This document shows positions 47,267 to 56,269 of a DNA stretch of 64,000 nt, piece after piece. The position numbers were made by a program, and so were the translations under genes. The notes under the pieces were generated by a model. That model had not been told where the DNA came from. It worked only from the letters and a program-made list of their open reading frames with translations, and did not search any database. The first letter of the stretch is position 1; each line of letters opens with the position of its first letter. The DNA is from Ruminococcus gauvreauii. GTDB taxonomy: Bacteria > Bacillota > Clostridia > Lachnospirales > Lachnospiraceae. The stretch is taken from the NCBI RefSeq assembly GCF_025151995.1, contig NZ_CP102290.1:1488001-1552000 (forward strand), written 5' to 3'.

Positions 47267-48173
47267 CAAATCATGCACGCGAATTCGTTTCACTCCGGAT
47301 ACTTTTGATCCTCTGTTCATTTCATGATGCAGATAAGATTTGGAAATCGTAAAAATTCTTTCATCTTCCTTCAGTCCGTAAAGCATTCCCACATAATCCT
47401 GCATTTCATCACAGATAAATTGTGGCATCTTAATGGTTCTGTTACTTTTAAATGTCTTTGGAGGTGTGATCACATCTTCCCTGTTTAATCTTTGATAAGA
47501 CTTGTTAATCCGCAGTGTATGCGTTGTAAAATCAAAATCTGCCGGTGTCAATGCAAGTAATTCTCCCATTCGGATTCCGCACCAGTAAAGCATCTCAAAC
47601 GCATAGTAGGAAACTGGTTTATCCATCATCACATCTGCAAATTTCAAATACTCTTCTTTCGTCCAGAACAACATTTCCTTATATTCCTTTGATGCTATAT
47701 TTCCGGCTTTCTGTGCCGGATTGGAAGGAAGATGATAAAAATCGACTGCATGATTGAAAATAGCACTTAACTGGCTGTGGATTTTCCGCAGATACGAAGA
47801 GGAATACCCTTTTCCGTTCTCTCTTTTAAATGCCAGCAAATGATTCTGCCATGCAATCACATCTCTGGGCTCAATCTCTCCTATCTTTCTCTCCCCAAAA
47901 TACCGAAGGATTTTCGTTCTGACGATATTATTCTTAGTTCCCCAGGTGTTATCCCGGATGCGTTCTTGCTTATCTTCCACATAGATTTCATAAAAACTTG
48001 CAAATGTCATATCCAACTTTACATCATGCTTTAACATCTGTTCGTTCTCACATTTGAGCTTCTCGTTTTGTCGAGAATCCTCGTTTGGAAGTTTGTTTTG
48101 TTTTTCCTGTCCAATCGGTATAACGATAGACCACTCGCCACTTTCCAGTGGCATTATCTTTATGAATGCTCAT
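47262..48173 (-). pseudogene. Tyrosine integrase, N-terminal piece, also frameshifted
   Basis: SAM-like core-binding domain (TFASFYEIYVEDKQERI, SYLRKIHSQLSAIFNHAV) and catalytic domain up to the second Arg box (CGIRMGELLALTPADF with the first Arg; VKRIRVHDLRH). It is cut at the island junction; the remaining part is at 38021-38212. The true start is ATG at 48173 (MSIHKDNATGKWRVV, after GGAGAA), and that frame reads GKTKQTSKRGFSTKREAQM before a stop. The frame changes near 48046, where about two bases are missing. The gene is therefore damaged twice, independently of the island. Confidence 0.85.
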
Positions 48174-48190
48174 ACAAGTTCTCCTTTCTC

Positions 48191-48373
48191 TTACGCTTCG
48201 CTGTAGCATATTCTTTTGCGGAAATAATTAATATTCACTCTGCCTGCTACTGTAAGATAACCCATCTGCTGTAATTCTTCATTCAGCTGTTTGACGACCT
48301 TATAAGCATAAGACTTTGAAACTCCCATTTCCTCTGCAACTTCTTCTACTGTCATAAAACTTCTGTTCTTCAC
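48191..48373 (-). CDS. Excisionase-like small protein of IME-1
   Basis: 60 residues with a winged-helix/MerR-like start: FMTVEEVAEEMGVSKSYAYKVVKQLNEELQ, then YLTVAGRVNINYFRKR. Such proteins bend attachment sites and direct the neighbouring tyrosine integrase toward excision. It starts with GTG, 7 bases after GGAGAG, and ends 17 bases before the integrase start. A paralogue is at 56270-56452. Confidence 0.8.
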   Translation of the reverse strand: MKNRSFMTVEEVAEEMGVSKSYAYKVVKQLNEELQQMGYLTVAGRVNINYFRKRICYSEA

Positions 48374-48403
48374 ATCGCATCTCTCCTTTCTGTCTTAACC
48401 CAA

Positions 48404-48537
48404 TTTGTTTAGGTTACTACATTTGCATGATACTAAACATTTTTATTTAAGCCAAGTGGTTTGATGAGAATATTAAATTTTTTTGTTTAAGTTCTTCTTG
48501 CTATCTAAAATCGCTCATGCTATACTGAACCTAAACA
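48404..48537. promoter_or_regulatory. Divergent control region with Xre-type half-sites
   Basis: TGTTTAGGTT (48406-48415) and its exact complement AACCTAAACA (48528-48537) bracket the region, and TTGTTTAAGTT (48483-48493) is a one-mismatch copy. TATACT at 48521-48526 lies against the right-hand site on the plus strand. It fits repression of the divergent xis-int and xre genes by the Xre protein. Confidence 0.55.
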
Positions 48538-48606
48538 GAATTGTTTTATTTTCTGTCACCATTAATTATGGCAACACGAATGACCACTATAAGGAGGCAA
48601 ACAAGA

Positions 48607-49131
48607 ATGGCAATCGGACAACGTATCAAATATTTTCGTAACCGTATCGGCATGACACAAAAGCAACTCGGAGAACAACTAGGATTCAAGGGAAAAACCT
48701 CAGATGTCCGCATGGCTCAGTATGAATCTGAAGCCAGAGTTCCTAAGATTGATCTTGTAAAACAAATGTCTCAGATCTTTGATGTCAATACTCATGCTTT
48801 AACAGTGCCAGATATTGATACTCATATAGGTCTGATGCACACACTATTTGCACTGGAAGATATGTATGGTCTGAAGGTAAAAAATGTAGATGGACAGCCT
48901 CATTTCTGCCTTGACTCTTCCATATCTACTCCTGGCTCATCTGTCGATGAAATGCTTCATGCATGGATGGAACAGGCTGACAAATTGGAAAACGGTGAAA
49001 TCAGCAAGGAAGAATATGATGAATGGAGATATAGGTACCCTGAGCTGGATACTTACCAGAAACGTGCCAAGGTACCATCTCAGGAACTGAGTGATTACCT
49101 CGTAAAAGAATTGACTAAAAAAGAAAAATAA
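48607..49131 (+). CDS. Xre-family repressor of IME-1
   Basis: 174 residues from MAIGQRIKYFRNRIGMTQK, 9 bases after AGGAGG; an upstream in-frame ATG lacks a ribosome site. Helix-turn-helix at 6-60 (MTQKQLGEQLGFKGKTSDVR, MAQYESEARVPKIDL). The C-terminal part (LMHTLFALEDMYGLKVKN) is shared with the IME-2 repressor and recurs in this family. It is divergent from xis and int and probably sets the quiet state of the element. Confidence 0.85.
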   Translation: MAIGQRIKYFRNRIGMTQKQLGEQLGFKGKTSDVRMAQYESEARVPKIDLVKQMSQIFDVNTHALTVPDIDTHIGLMHTLFALEDMYGLKVKNVDGQPHFCLDSSISTPGSSVDEMLHAWMEQADKLENGEISKEEYDEWRYRYPELDTYQKRAKVPSQELSDYLVKELTKKEK

Positions 49132-49146
49132 AAGAAGAGAAAAGAA

Positions 49147-49197
49147 AAACCTTACCGATATTCAGTTTTTACTTCTGAAAATCAGTAAGGTTTCTTT
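49147..49197 (+). terminator. Terminator after IME-1 repressor
   Basis: AAACCTTACCgATaTTCAG pairs with CTGAAaATCAGTAAGGTTT and leads into TTTCTTTATA. It is nearly the same hairpin as at 22376-22430. Confidence 0.8.
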
Positions 49198-49541
49198 ATA
49201 TACGTTATGAAATAAAATTTTTATTTTGGGAATAACCACAAAATGTTGCCATTTTGTTGTCAATCGCTAAACAAATTTGTTTGTAACCCGCATAAATACT
49301 GCGTTCTTGTGATTGTGTGGATTATTCAAACTCTGGTGCGGATGGTGTGGCTGTTAAATTTTCATTACATCTTTACGTTCTTTTATTACCATATTGTCTA
49401 TATTTTTTGTCAATTTTCTCTGGTATAGAATTATTAGAGCCAAAATAGAGCCAGTGCACAAAGAAAAATGAAGGCCTTTATAACCATGTCGCATGGCTAA
49501 ATATGTGAATATTTGATTTCTCGCCTTATTGAACAACGCTG
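49198..49541. other. Gap between IME-1 and HEPN gene
   Basis: No gene seen. Contains TGTTGCCATTTTGTTGTCAA at 49244-49263, similar to a sequence at 28637-28656, a possible element end. The rest is AT-rich with no other clear signal. Confidence 0.4.
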
Positions 49542-50249
49542 TTACTGTGGATGTATCACAGCAATATCGGTAAGATTATCAATTGCTTTTTCTAACGCTA
49601 TTACATACACTACCGCATCTAAATAAAAGTCACGTATATTTTCAAAAGTATCCGAGAGACCATTTATGTAATCATGTGCTATTTTATTCCTACGCAATTT
49701 CAAATTTAAAAAAGCAGTTTCTCCTGAGTTGAACGTCTCGCTTAAAAGCCTATCTCGTATATCTACATTTTTTGCATATTCACGTTCATATTGCTCGCCA
49801 CTACTAAGCAATGGTGTTAATCCGTCAACAATACTTTGATAACTCTCTAGACGACTTGCCTGTTCATTATTGAAAAGTGTTTCCAAACCGCATTTAAAAA
49901 CAGCTCCTCCAAACAAATCATAAAACCCAGTTGCATCTAAATTGACCATCCCTGTAGCTGGATCTTTTGTGTGAAACTTTGCAAACATTCCATCTGTTAT
50001 AGGTTTATTTTTTCTAGCACAAATTTGCATTAGCGAATTAATTTGCGGAAATGAGGTGAGCGGAGATAGCGGAAAATCAATAAAGTTTTGACATCGCTCT
50101 TTTATATCCCGTTCAAACGTACTTGCAATTGACATCACATATACTTTTGGATAGTTTTGCATGATAAGTTTGTCTGTTTTTATTATCCTTGAATCTTCTT
50201 CATACTCATCAATAAACTTGTCCAATTGGTGGTATGCAGAATTACTCAT
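49542..50249 (-). CDS. HEPN-like protein paired with DUF262
   Basis: 235 residues from MSNSAYHQLDKFID. Mostly helical, with LRRNKIAHDYINGLS near the end: R-x4-H (RNKIAH), the catalytic motif of HEPN RNases. The layout resembles RiboL-PSP-HEPN proteins. Its ATG overlaps the stop of the upstream DUF262 gene (ATGAGTAA), so the two proteins are made together. It probably cuts RNA when the partner senses infection; that is inference from the families. Confidence 0.7.
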   Translation of the reverse strand: MSNSAYHQLDKFIDEYEEDSRIIKTDKLIMQNYPKVYVMSIASTFERDIKERCQNFIDFPLSPLTSFPQINSLMQICARKNKPITDGMFAKFHTKDPATGMVNLDATGFYDLFGGAVFKCGLETLFNNEQASRLESYQSIVDGLTPLLSSGEQYEREYAKNVDIRDRLLSETFNSGETAFLNLKLRRNKIAHDYINGLSDTFENIRDFYLDAVVYVIALEKAIDNLTDIAVIHPQ

Positions 50250-51429
50250 CGCCCTTCTCCTCATTCATCACAATTATCTTCTCTGCTCGTTTAATACGAC
50301 TCAAAATACTTTCCTTTGATGACGAACCGGATAGCAGATATCCAACAAACTCTTCATCATTCTTCAATTCTTCAAAACTAGCTTTCTCTATTTTCCCCCT
50401 TACCAATGAGTTGTTATGAAAACTTTTTTTACAGACCGCAACAAAAACCGACTCAAATAATGTTTTTGAAAATCTGTTGTTTCTGAAAAAAGCCTTGTCT
50501 CCTAATTCCGAACAAGCTTCAATAAAAGAAAGAAAGATATTACGCAAATAAATTATATGCTCATCTTTAAAATTCTTACTCTTTCTCGAAAAATTATTAA
50601 GAAAAGAAACCATTTTGGGAGAGTATTCATCCCCATCTTGCAAAAGAGCAAGCGATCTCAAAATCAATTCAATATCATTACTTCGTAAGTCTTGTGATGC
50701 TTTTCCAAACAGTTTTCTCCAGCAATCCTCATCGTTTAATTCCGTAATCATTTTGTAAAATTCACAATAATACAAAGATGCCCTTATTTCTTGATGGTTC
50801 AATGGTGTTCCACCAGTATTAAGTCGATTAAAAATCTCAAACATTGAAGAACTATTGTCGTCCGGTTTATTTTGTCGCACAACAACTGTACGAAGATATC
50901 TGCGTAAACGAAACTTGATCTGTGAATCTTTATCGAGTGTTAAAAACTTACTACCATGATATCTGCTTTTATTCTTGTCATCCTTTTCATTTAAATCCAA
51001 AACGAAGTCTTTAAATATATTATTATTAGCTAATAGACCATCTAACTCACTACTTTTTATACTATCGCGAACCACTAGTCGGGAATCTGAATTTTTAGGA
51101 AATCTCCCCTTTACAAAAAAGTATATTGATAATAGCCTTTGCTGCCCATCAATGATTTTATATGTTGTATTCTCATCACCATCTGAATAGAAAAACAATT
51201 CAGGTACTGGTAATCCGAGAATAAGAGACTCAACTAGCCTAGAAGCTTTTTTTATATCCCAAACAAAATTGCGTTGGAACATCGGTATTTCAATAATTCC
51301 CGAGTCAATCATGTCCACTATATTAGCTGGCGTTAAATCACGAGGACTTGTTGTAATGTCGTATTCCACTATATCCTCCCCTTCAGCATAGGCTTCATCT
51401 TCAAAAAATGCATCCTTACTAATTTTCAT
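50242..51429 (-). CDS. DUF262 protein without HNH domain
   Basis: 395 residues. DUF262 signature: IPMFQRNFVWDIKKASRLVE and YKIIDGQQRLLSIYFFVKG near residue 100, with MFEIFNRLNTGGTPLNHQEI near 215. The C-terminal HNH nuclease found in GmrSD and in the 947-2968 gene is absent, which suggests the coupled HEPN protein provides the effector. DUF262 domains bind nucleotide and are linked to NTP use in restriction. AGGAGA precedes ATG. It is located between IME-1 and IME-2 and is AT-rich like their cargo. Confidence 0.85.
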   Translation of the reverse strand: MKISKDAFFEDEAYAEGEDIVEYDITTSPRDLTPANIVDMIDSGIIEIPMFQRNFVWDIKKASRLVESLILGLPVPELFFYSDGDENTTYKIIDGQQRLLSIYFFVKGRFPKNSDSRLVVRDSIKSSELDGLLANNNIFKDFVLDLNEKDDKNKSRYHGSKFLTLDKDSQIKFRLRRYLRTVVVRQNKPDDNSSSMFEIFNRLNTGGTPLNHQEIRASLYYCEFYKMITELNDEDCWRKLFGKASQDLRSNDIELILRSLALLQDGDEYSPKMVSFLNNFSRKSKNFKDEHIIYLRNIFLSFIEACSELGDKAFFRNNRFSKTLFESVFVAVCKKSFHNNSLVRGKIEKASFEELKNDEEFVGYLLSGSSSKESILSRIKRAEKIIVMNEEKGDE

Positions 51430-51963
51430 ACTAATCTTCTCCTTAATATTTTATGTTTTTGTGTACTAATTATTCTTCCTTCATAGCAAAACTTTTAAAT
51501 ACTCTTCCTATTGCTCATTTACACACTCTGTAGCGAACCATCTTCGCCACCTTATCAAGACGATTCTATTGGCATTTCAAAGTCTCCTGCTCATAGCATA
51601 CAGTAAGTAATTATAGCGTAGGTGATCTTAAATTTCTATTGAAGCCGCCCTAAAATAGTCTTGCTTCAATTTTATAATTTCCTTTTCTGAATAATGTACA
51701 AAATTTAATTTACACAATAGATTATTATATTTCATAAGTTCTAATGTCTAAAATTCCATATCGAAACTGAAATTTAACATATACCTCGTTCAAATTTTTT
51801 GCTTACTATAATAGTAATATTTTACCATACCCCATTTTGTTTTACTATCACTTTCAAAAACAAAAATGTGTAACATTCCACCACTCCACGCCTACATTAC
51901 TAATACATAATTTCCTCCAACACATCTTTCTCTGCCGAGTGTCTAATAATATTCATTATTCCC
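51430..51963. other. Gap upstream of DUF262 pair
   Basis: 534 bases without a convincing gene. A hairpin ATTGAAGC/GCTTCAAT (51638-51645, 51663-51670) is followed on the plus side by TTTATAATTT and may be a weak terminator. The promoter of the DUF262 pair should lie here, but no consensus match stands out. Confidence 0.4.
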
Positions 51964-53496
51964 TTATCTTGCCCCTCTGTCTCGCTTCTGTACAGAGGGG
52001 CGGTTACGTTCTCTTTGTTTTATCTGTTCTTCATGTTGTTTTAGCCTTGCACGTATGCTTCTCGGCTGTTGTTCTCTCCCCTCACCATATGTCCGTTCCC
52101 AATCACTAACATTGCACTTATACCATTCATATTCAGCTCTTGATTTTTCATATTCTACCAGAAATGCCCTCACATTCTGATAACCATGAGATGTGACAAT
52201 ATCAGTCAATCTCTGCTTCATTAATTCTAGTTGCTCCTTTGCCTGTTCAATTTCTCCCTGCAGTTCTTTGCGTCTTTTTTCTTTGAAAATCCCTTTACAT
52301 TCCTGCAATTCCGTTTCCAGATTTCTGAGGTTTTGCTCTTTCTGGAAGATTGCCTTATTCTGCTGTTGTAGCTTCACATGGATTTTTTCCAATCTTGGAT
52401 ATTCCTCCACACGAGCAGACTTCTTCGGTCTAGCCGGGATTTCCTCCTCTACCACTTCCGTAACCTTCTCTGTTTGCTCTGACCAATTTACAGATGATAT
52501 CTGCTCCGGCTTCGTTGATTCCTCCTCCACTTTCTTTACAAACTTCTTGGGCAAGTTAATTACCTGTGTGATCAGAAGTTCCAACACCCTAATTGCCATC
52601 AAAACAATATTTGCAAACAAATCTGGCTGACAACCAGACTGTCGGATAGATTGATTGGCTTTCCTGCCAATCTCAACCTTTCTGACCTCTATAATCTTCT
52701 GTTCTGGCACCCCACTTACCAATGCCCTATCAACAGTCTGATTCCACCTTTTTCTCTGTAAATTATCAGCTTTTACCTGTTCTGCTTTCGGATTATTCTT
52801 TCCAATCTTTTTCATCGGAAGATACGCCCCATTGCGGTCAAACATCTTTAATTTTTCTTTATCATCTCTCACATAGATATTGACGAGATCCGTATAGGAC
52901 TTCTTTACTTCATCCAAAAACCCCTCACTTTTAAATCGGCTGTCCTTGATTGTAAAAATCTTCTGTTCGTATACCTCACCTTTAGGAATAATTTTGCATC
53001 CTGCCCGCATCTGACCGCTATCGTCCAATATTTCCTTTTTGGTTCTAACGTGCTTTCCATTTTCATCATAGAGCATATTTCTGGTAGCAACTTTCTCCTT
53101 TGGCATACCCAACAGCTTACGTTCAGAAAAAATAAGATGGATATGATAATTTGTTTTACGTTTATTATGGTGCAATGCTGCGATGCACTCCACACCATAA
53201 TTCCGTTTGAAATGATTTGTAAATATTTCCAATAGTCCACTCGGGACATACTCTACAAAACTCTCTGGCAGAGCAATAATCAATTCTCTGGACTCAATAC
53301 ACTTTCCCTCCGTCCCACTTTTATTAAATTCTTCTTGATTGCACTTTGCCAATTCACTCCAAAATTTTCGGTCTGTAGTTTCATAAACAGCATACAGATT
53401 TTCCTGTCTGGCATGGCTGGATATATAGTTAATTCTACCTTTCAGATTTGTCAATTTCGACATCTGTATAAATGAATTTCTTGCTATAAGCAACAC
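51964..53496 (-). CDS. MobA/MobL-family relaxase of IME-2
   Basis: About 510 residues. The relaxase domain shows RINYISSHARQENLYAVY, then ELIIALPESFVEY, and the metal-binding HxH motif in TNYHIHLIFSER. The C-terminal third is coiled-coil with a basic end. It nicks oriT and pilots the strand during mobilisation by a helper conjugative element. The start is uncertain: family members begin near xIARNSFIQMSKL, so a GTG or TTG just after GGAAAGAG was preferred over the upstream ATG. The last 90 residues recur as a fragment in IME-1. Confidence 0.85.
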   Translation of the reverse strand: MLLIARNSFIQMSKLTNLKGRINYISSHARQENLYAVYETTDRKFWSELAKCNQEEFNKSGTEGKCIESRELIIALPESFVEYVPSGLLEIFTNHFKRNYGVECIAALHHNKRKTNYHIHLIFSERKLLGMPKEKVATRNMLYDENGKHVRTKKEILDDSGQMRAGCKIIPKGEVYEQKIFTIKDSRFKSEGFLDEVKKSYTDLVNIYVRDDKEKLKMFDRNGAYLPMKKIGKNNPKAEQVKADNLQRKRWNQTVDRALVSGVPEQKIIEVRKVEIGRKANQSIRQSGCQPDLFANIVLMAIRVLELLITQVINLPKKFVKKVEEESTKPEQISSVNWSEQTEKVTEVVEEEIPARPKKSARVEEYPRLEKIHVKLQQQNKAIFQKEQNLRNLETELQECKGIFKEKRRKELQGEIEQAKEQLELMKQRLTDIVTSHGYQNVRAFLVEYEKSRAEYEWYKCNVSDWERTYGEGREQQPRSIRARLKQHEEQIKQRERNRPSVQKRDRGAR

Positions 53497-53520
53497 CTCT
53501 TTCCTGCACTGCATCGTGGT

Positions 53521-53759
53521 TCAACTGCCACTGTGAGTGGGTGCATAGGCACCCGTTTACGAACCTTCCCGCCTATCGGCGGCTAGCTCCCAGCAGGGCG
53601 AAATACCCGAAGTACAAAACGAAGTTTTGTGCGTAGGGTGTATTTCGCTCTCAAACGCCGAGGGCTTAAAGAAAGTAGTTTCTTATTGCTGAGAGATGCC
53701 ACGACTTATTTCTTTTTTCGGCGGGTCCGCCGCTTTATTTGCCCGTAACCGGGCAAAAT
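53521..53759. other. oriT-like region with multiple hairpins
   Basis: Between relaxase and initiator genes. Inverted repeats: GGGTGC/GGCACCC; CCGCC/GGCGG; a long imperfect stem GCGAAATAC...GTATTTCGC enclosing ACAAAAC-GAA-GTTTTGT; GGCGG/CCGCC; and TTTGCCCG/CGGGCAAA right after the initiator stop. The density of stems beside the relaxase is typical of an origin of transfer; the nick site was not identified. The last hairpin may end transcription of the initiator gene. Confidence 0.6.
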
Positions 53760-54704
53760 TCAATCTCCATACATATCATGCTGCACCCTTGCCATATAAT
53801 AGCTGCCCATAGTCGATACAGCGTTATATAGGCTTGTTATCAGCATTGCTTTAATATTCCTTACCTCGGTTATATTATGAGCCAGACAGTCTAATACATA
53901 GCGTATATGCCCTATATTCAATTTCCGAAACTGTGCTTGAACCAGATAAGTCTGCCGTTCCTCTTTGTTTACACGTATGGTTTCCTTTGTTGTTGTCAAA
54001 ACCTCTACTGCCAGAGAGACAATTTCATCTAACTGCTCTGCCTGATATGGCATATCCAATCGTATCGCATCGTAATCAATCTGCTTTTTAAATTGTTCCA
54101 ATTCTTCCTGATACGATAAGATTGAATATTCTTTGTTGATAATCTCTGGATAAATCTTTGTATTTGTATCACACGCCCCGGCACGACCTGTCTCCATTTT
54201 TCCTATGGTTCTATCATTGTTTTTGGCAGCAGGTCTCCCCAAAATTGGTGACATGGATTCATTATCACCTTGTATTGGGTTTGTTAATTCCTGCAATCTC
54301 CCCGGTATCAATTCCAGATACATTACATTATTCACACTTCGCCCATTGATTTTTAGATCACGAAATTCTCTTCGTATAACTCCCAATTCTTCTAGTGCAA
54401 CGATTGCTCTTGCCGCTTGTCTCTTTGAGATTCCAAACTGGTCTGATATTTGCTGATAGCTTCTTTGCAGTAAATCTCCATGAAACTTCTTCTGTAACCT
54501 TGTTGTCTGCCCGGTCATTTCATCTCTGACCTCTGTGGGGCGATACCAATATACAATATCTGCTAATATCATAATTGCTTCTACATATGGTTTACCAGTT
54601 GGCTTGACGATTGCCCTATACCAATTCTGTGGAATCACATTTCCTGTAATTACAATGCCAGCCATTTGATCTACGATAGTATTCTGAGAGGAACAGATTG
54701 CCAA
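53760..54704 (-). CDS. DUF6017-type replication initiator-like protein
   Basis: 314 residues. The N-terminal part has a winged-helix pattern (AIMILADIVYWYRPTEV, SYQQISDQFGISKRQAARAI) as in RepA_N/initiator-like proteins. The C-terminal part matches DUF6017: IDYDAIRLDMPYQAEQLDE, IRYVLDCLAHNITEVRNIKA, ending YYMARVQHDMYG. It probably supports replication of the excised element. Start is TTG, 7 bases after a G-rich ribosome site, and 1 base after the stop of the 44-residue gene. Confidence 0.8.
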   Translation of the reverse strand: MAICSSQNTIVDQMAGIVITGNVIPQNWYRAIVKPTGKPYVEAIMILADIVYWYRPTEVRDEMTGQTTRLQKKFHGDLLQRSYQQISDQFGISKRQAARAIVALEELGVIRREFRDLKINGRSVNNVMYLELIPGRLQELTNPIQGDNESMSPILGRPAAKNNDRTIGKMETGRAGACDTNTKIYPEIINKEYSILSYQEELEQFKKQIDYDAIRLDMPYQAEQLDEIVSLAVEVLTTTKETIRVNKEERQTYLVQAQFRKLNIGHIRYVLDCLAHNITEVRNIKAMLITSLYNAVSTMGSYYMARVQHDMYGD

Positions 54705-54705
54705 G

Positions 54706-54840
54706 TCACCGCCCCCTTTCTGTTTTGAATTTTCGATTGTATCTGCCTTTTCTTCGTGCTACAATACTCTTGTCCAGAGATGCATCATGCATTTCTAAGG
54801 CTCTTGTATTTACGGATGCAAGGGCTTTTTTAACGCTCAT
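54706..54840 (-). CDS. 44-residue coupled small protein
   Basis: Begins MSVKKALASVNTRALEMHDA and ends KFKTERGR, basic overall (many Lys and Arg). Its ATG overlaps the MobC stop (ATGAGCGTTAA) and its TGA lies 1 base before the TTG start of the initiator, so it is locked into the operon by translational coupling at both ends. No homology recognised; a small DNA- or RNA-binding protein is possible. Confidence 0.6.
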   Translation of the reverse strand: MSVKKALASVNTRALEMHDASLDKSIVARRKGRYNRKFKTERGR

Positions 54841-55180
54841 TGTTCTTTTCCCCTGTACTATTTTTACGAAAACCCTCTAATATTTCTAACATACTCCTGA
54901 TCGGTGTCAAAAGTTCAGAATCCATCTCGTCAATAGATGTCAGCCGTTCCAGTTCTTTTTCAATATGCTGCAGTTCTCTTCGGAACGTCACAAGCATGAG
55001 TGGATTCCCCTTTGCAATTACCTGTTGATGGAGAACGCTTTGAATAATATATTCCAGCTTAGTCTCTGCACCGGATAACTTCACTCTCATATTCAATTCT
55101 TCATTTTCTTCGGGTGATACCCGGAAAGCTACAGTAAGATTGCGCCACCTGTTTTTATCATCTTTCTTCTTTTGGGACAT
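54830..55180 (-). CDS. MobC-like relaxosome protein of IME-2
   Basis: 116 residues. Ribbon-helix-helix start WRNLTVAFRVSPEENEELN, then MRVKLSGAETKLEYIIQSV and a helical tail. It is a paralogue of the IME-1 protein at 37720-38043 and would help the relaxase at oriT. It overlaps the integrase end by 23 bases, exactly as in IME-1, showing the two elements share a backbone. Confidence 0.8.
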   Translation of the reverse strand: MSQKKKDDKNRWRNLTVAFRVSPEENEELNMRVKLSGAETKLEYIIQSVLHQQVIAKGNPLMLVTFRRELQHIEKELERLTSIDEMDSELLTPIRSMLEILEGFRKNSTGEKNNER

Positions 55181-56258
55181 CTAATATTTCCTCTCTTTCT
55201 GCTCCTAATTTTTTTGCCATCTCTGTCTGTACTGTTGGGAAAAGATGTGCATAGCGGTATGTGACCTTTATGCTTTCATGCCCTAACCTCTCTCCAATTG
55301 CCAATGCGGAATATCCCATATTAATCAGCAGCGAAACGTGGGAATGCCGCAAGTCGTGTATGCGGATTTCCGGCACTCCTGCCGCTTTTGCTCCCCTATC
55401 CATCTCATGGTGGAGAAAACTCTTGCTAATCTGGAATATCCTGTCTGTGGGGCGATACCCATACAAACTGTCAATATACATCTCCATTTCTTCTGCCAGA
55501 AAATCCGGCATAAAAATTGTTCGGTTACTTTTTTGCGTTTTTGGTGTTCCTATGTGGTCTTTTCCCTCTAACTTCTGAAATGTCTTATTAATTCGTACCG
55601 TCTGTTTTACGAAATCGAAATCTTCTCTTGTAAGAGCCAGCAATTCCCCCTCTCTTATTCCACACCAGTAAAGCATTTCAAACGCATAGTATGACCTCGG
55701 TTTATTTGCTACCGCTTCAATAAATCGCTGAAACTCTTCCTTTGTCCAGAATTTCATCTCTTTGCCAAACTGCTTTCCCATTGTTCCCGCCTGTCTGGCT
55801 GGGTTAGCGGAAAGACCGTAAAGGTTTACCGCATGGTTAAAGATTGCGCTTAACTGTGCATGAATGGTGCGAAGATAATCCTGTGAGTGACCTTTCCCTT
55901 TTCCATTTTTGCAAGAAATCATTTCATTCTGCCATTCTATAACGTCTACTGCTGTAATCTCTTTGAGTTTTCTATCCTTGAAATAAGGGAGAATCTTTTT
56001 CTCGACAATATGCTGTTTTGTCAGGAATGTACTTTTCTTTACTCTTTTTTCTTCATTTGCCATATACATTTCTACAAACACGCCAAAACTCATATCCAGA
56101 TTACGGTCTTTCTTTAGATCAAACTGCCGTTCCCATTCCTGTGCATCTCTCTTCTTCTCAAAACCGCTTTTGTGCTTCTGTTTTCGTTTCCCGGTGTAAT
56201 CGTAGTAATAGCTATATGCATCCCACTTACCCGTCACTTTATTTTTATGAACCGACAT
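55158..56258 (-). CDS. Tyrosine integrase of IME-2
   Basis: 366 residues, complete. Arm-binding start (TGKWDAYSYYYDYTGKRKQK), core-binding domain (FVEMYMANEEKRVKKSTFLT, AQLSAIFNHAVNLYG), catalytic residues Arg in YWCGIREGELLAL, HDLRHSHVSLL, then the LGHESI His and TYRYAHLF with the Tyr. It inserts and, with Xis, excises the element. ATG of MSVHKNKV is used because GGGGG lies just upstream. It is the intact counterpart of the split IME-1 integrase. Confidence 0.93.
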   Translation of the reverse strand: MSVHKNKVTGKWDAYSYYYDYTGKRKQKHKSGFEKKRDAQEWERQFDLKKDRNLDMSFGVFVEMYMANEEKRVKKSTFLTKQHIVEKKILPYFKDRKLKEITAVDVIEWQNEMISCKNGKGKGHSQDYLRTIHAQLSAIFNHAVNLYGLSANPARQAGTMGKQFGKEMKFWTKEEFQRFIEAVANKPRSYYAFEMLYWCGIREGELLALTREDFDFVKQTVRINKTFQKLEGKDHIGTPKTQKSNRTIFMPDFLAEEMEMYIDSLYGYRPTDRIFQISKSFLHHEMDRGAKAAGVPEIRIHDLRHSHVSLLINMGYSALAIGERLGHESIKVTYRYAHLFPTVQTEMAKKLGAEREEILDVPKEER

Positions 56259-56269
56259 TTCCACACCCC

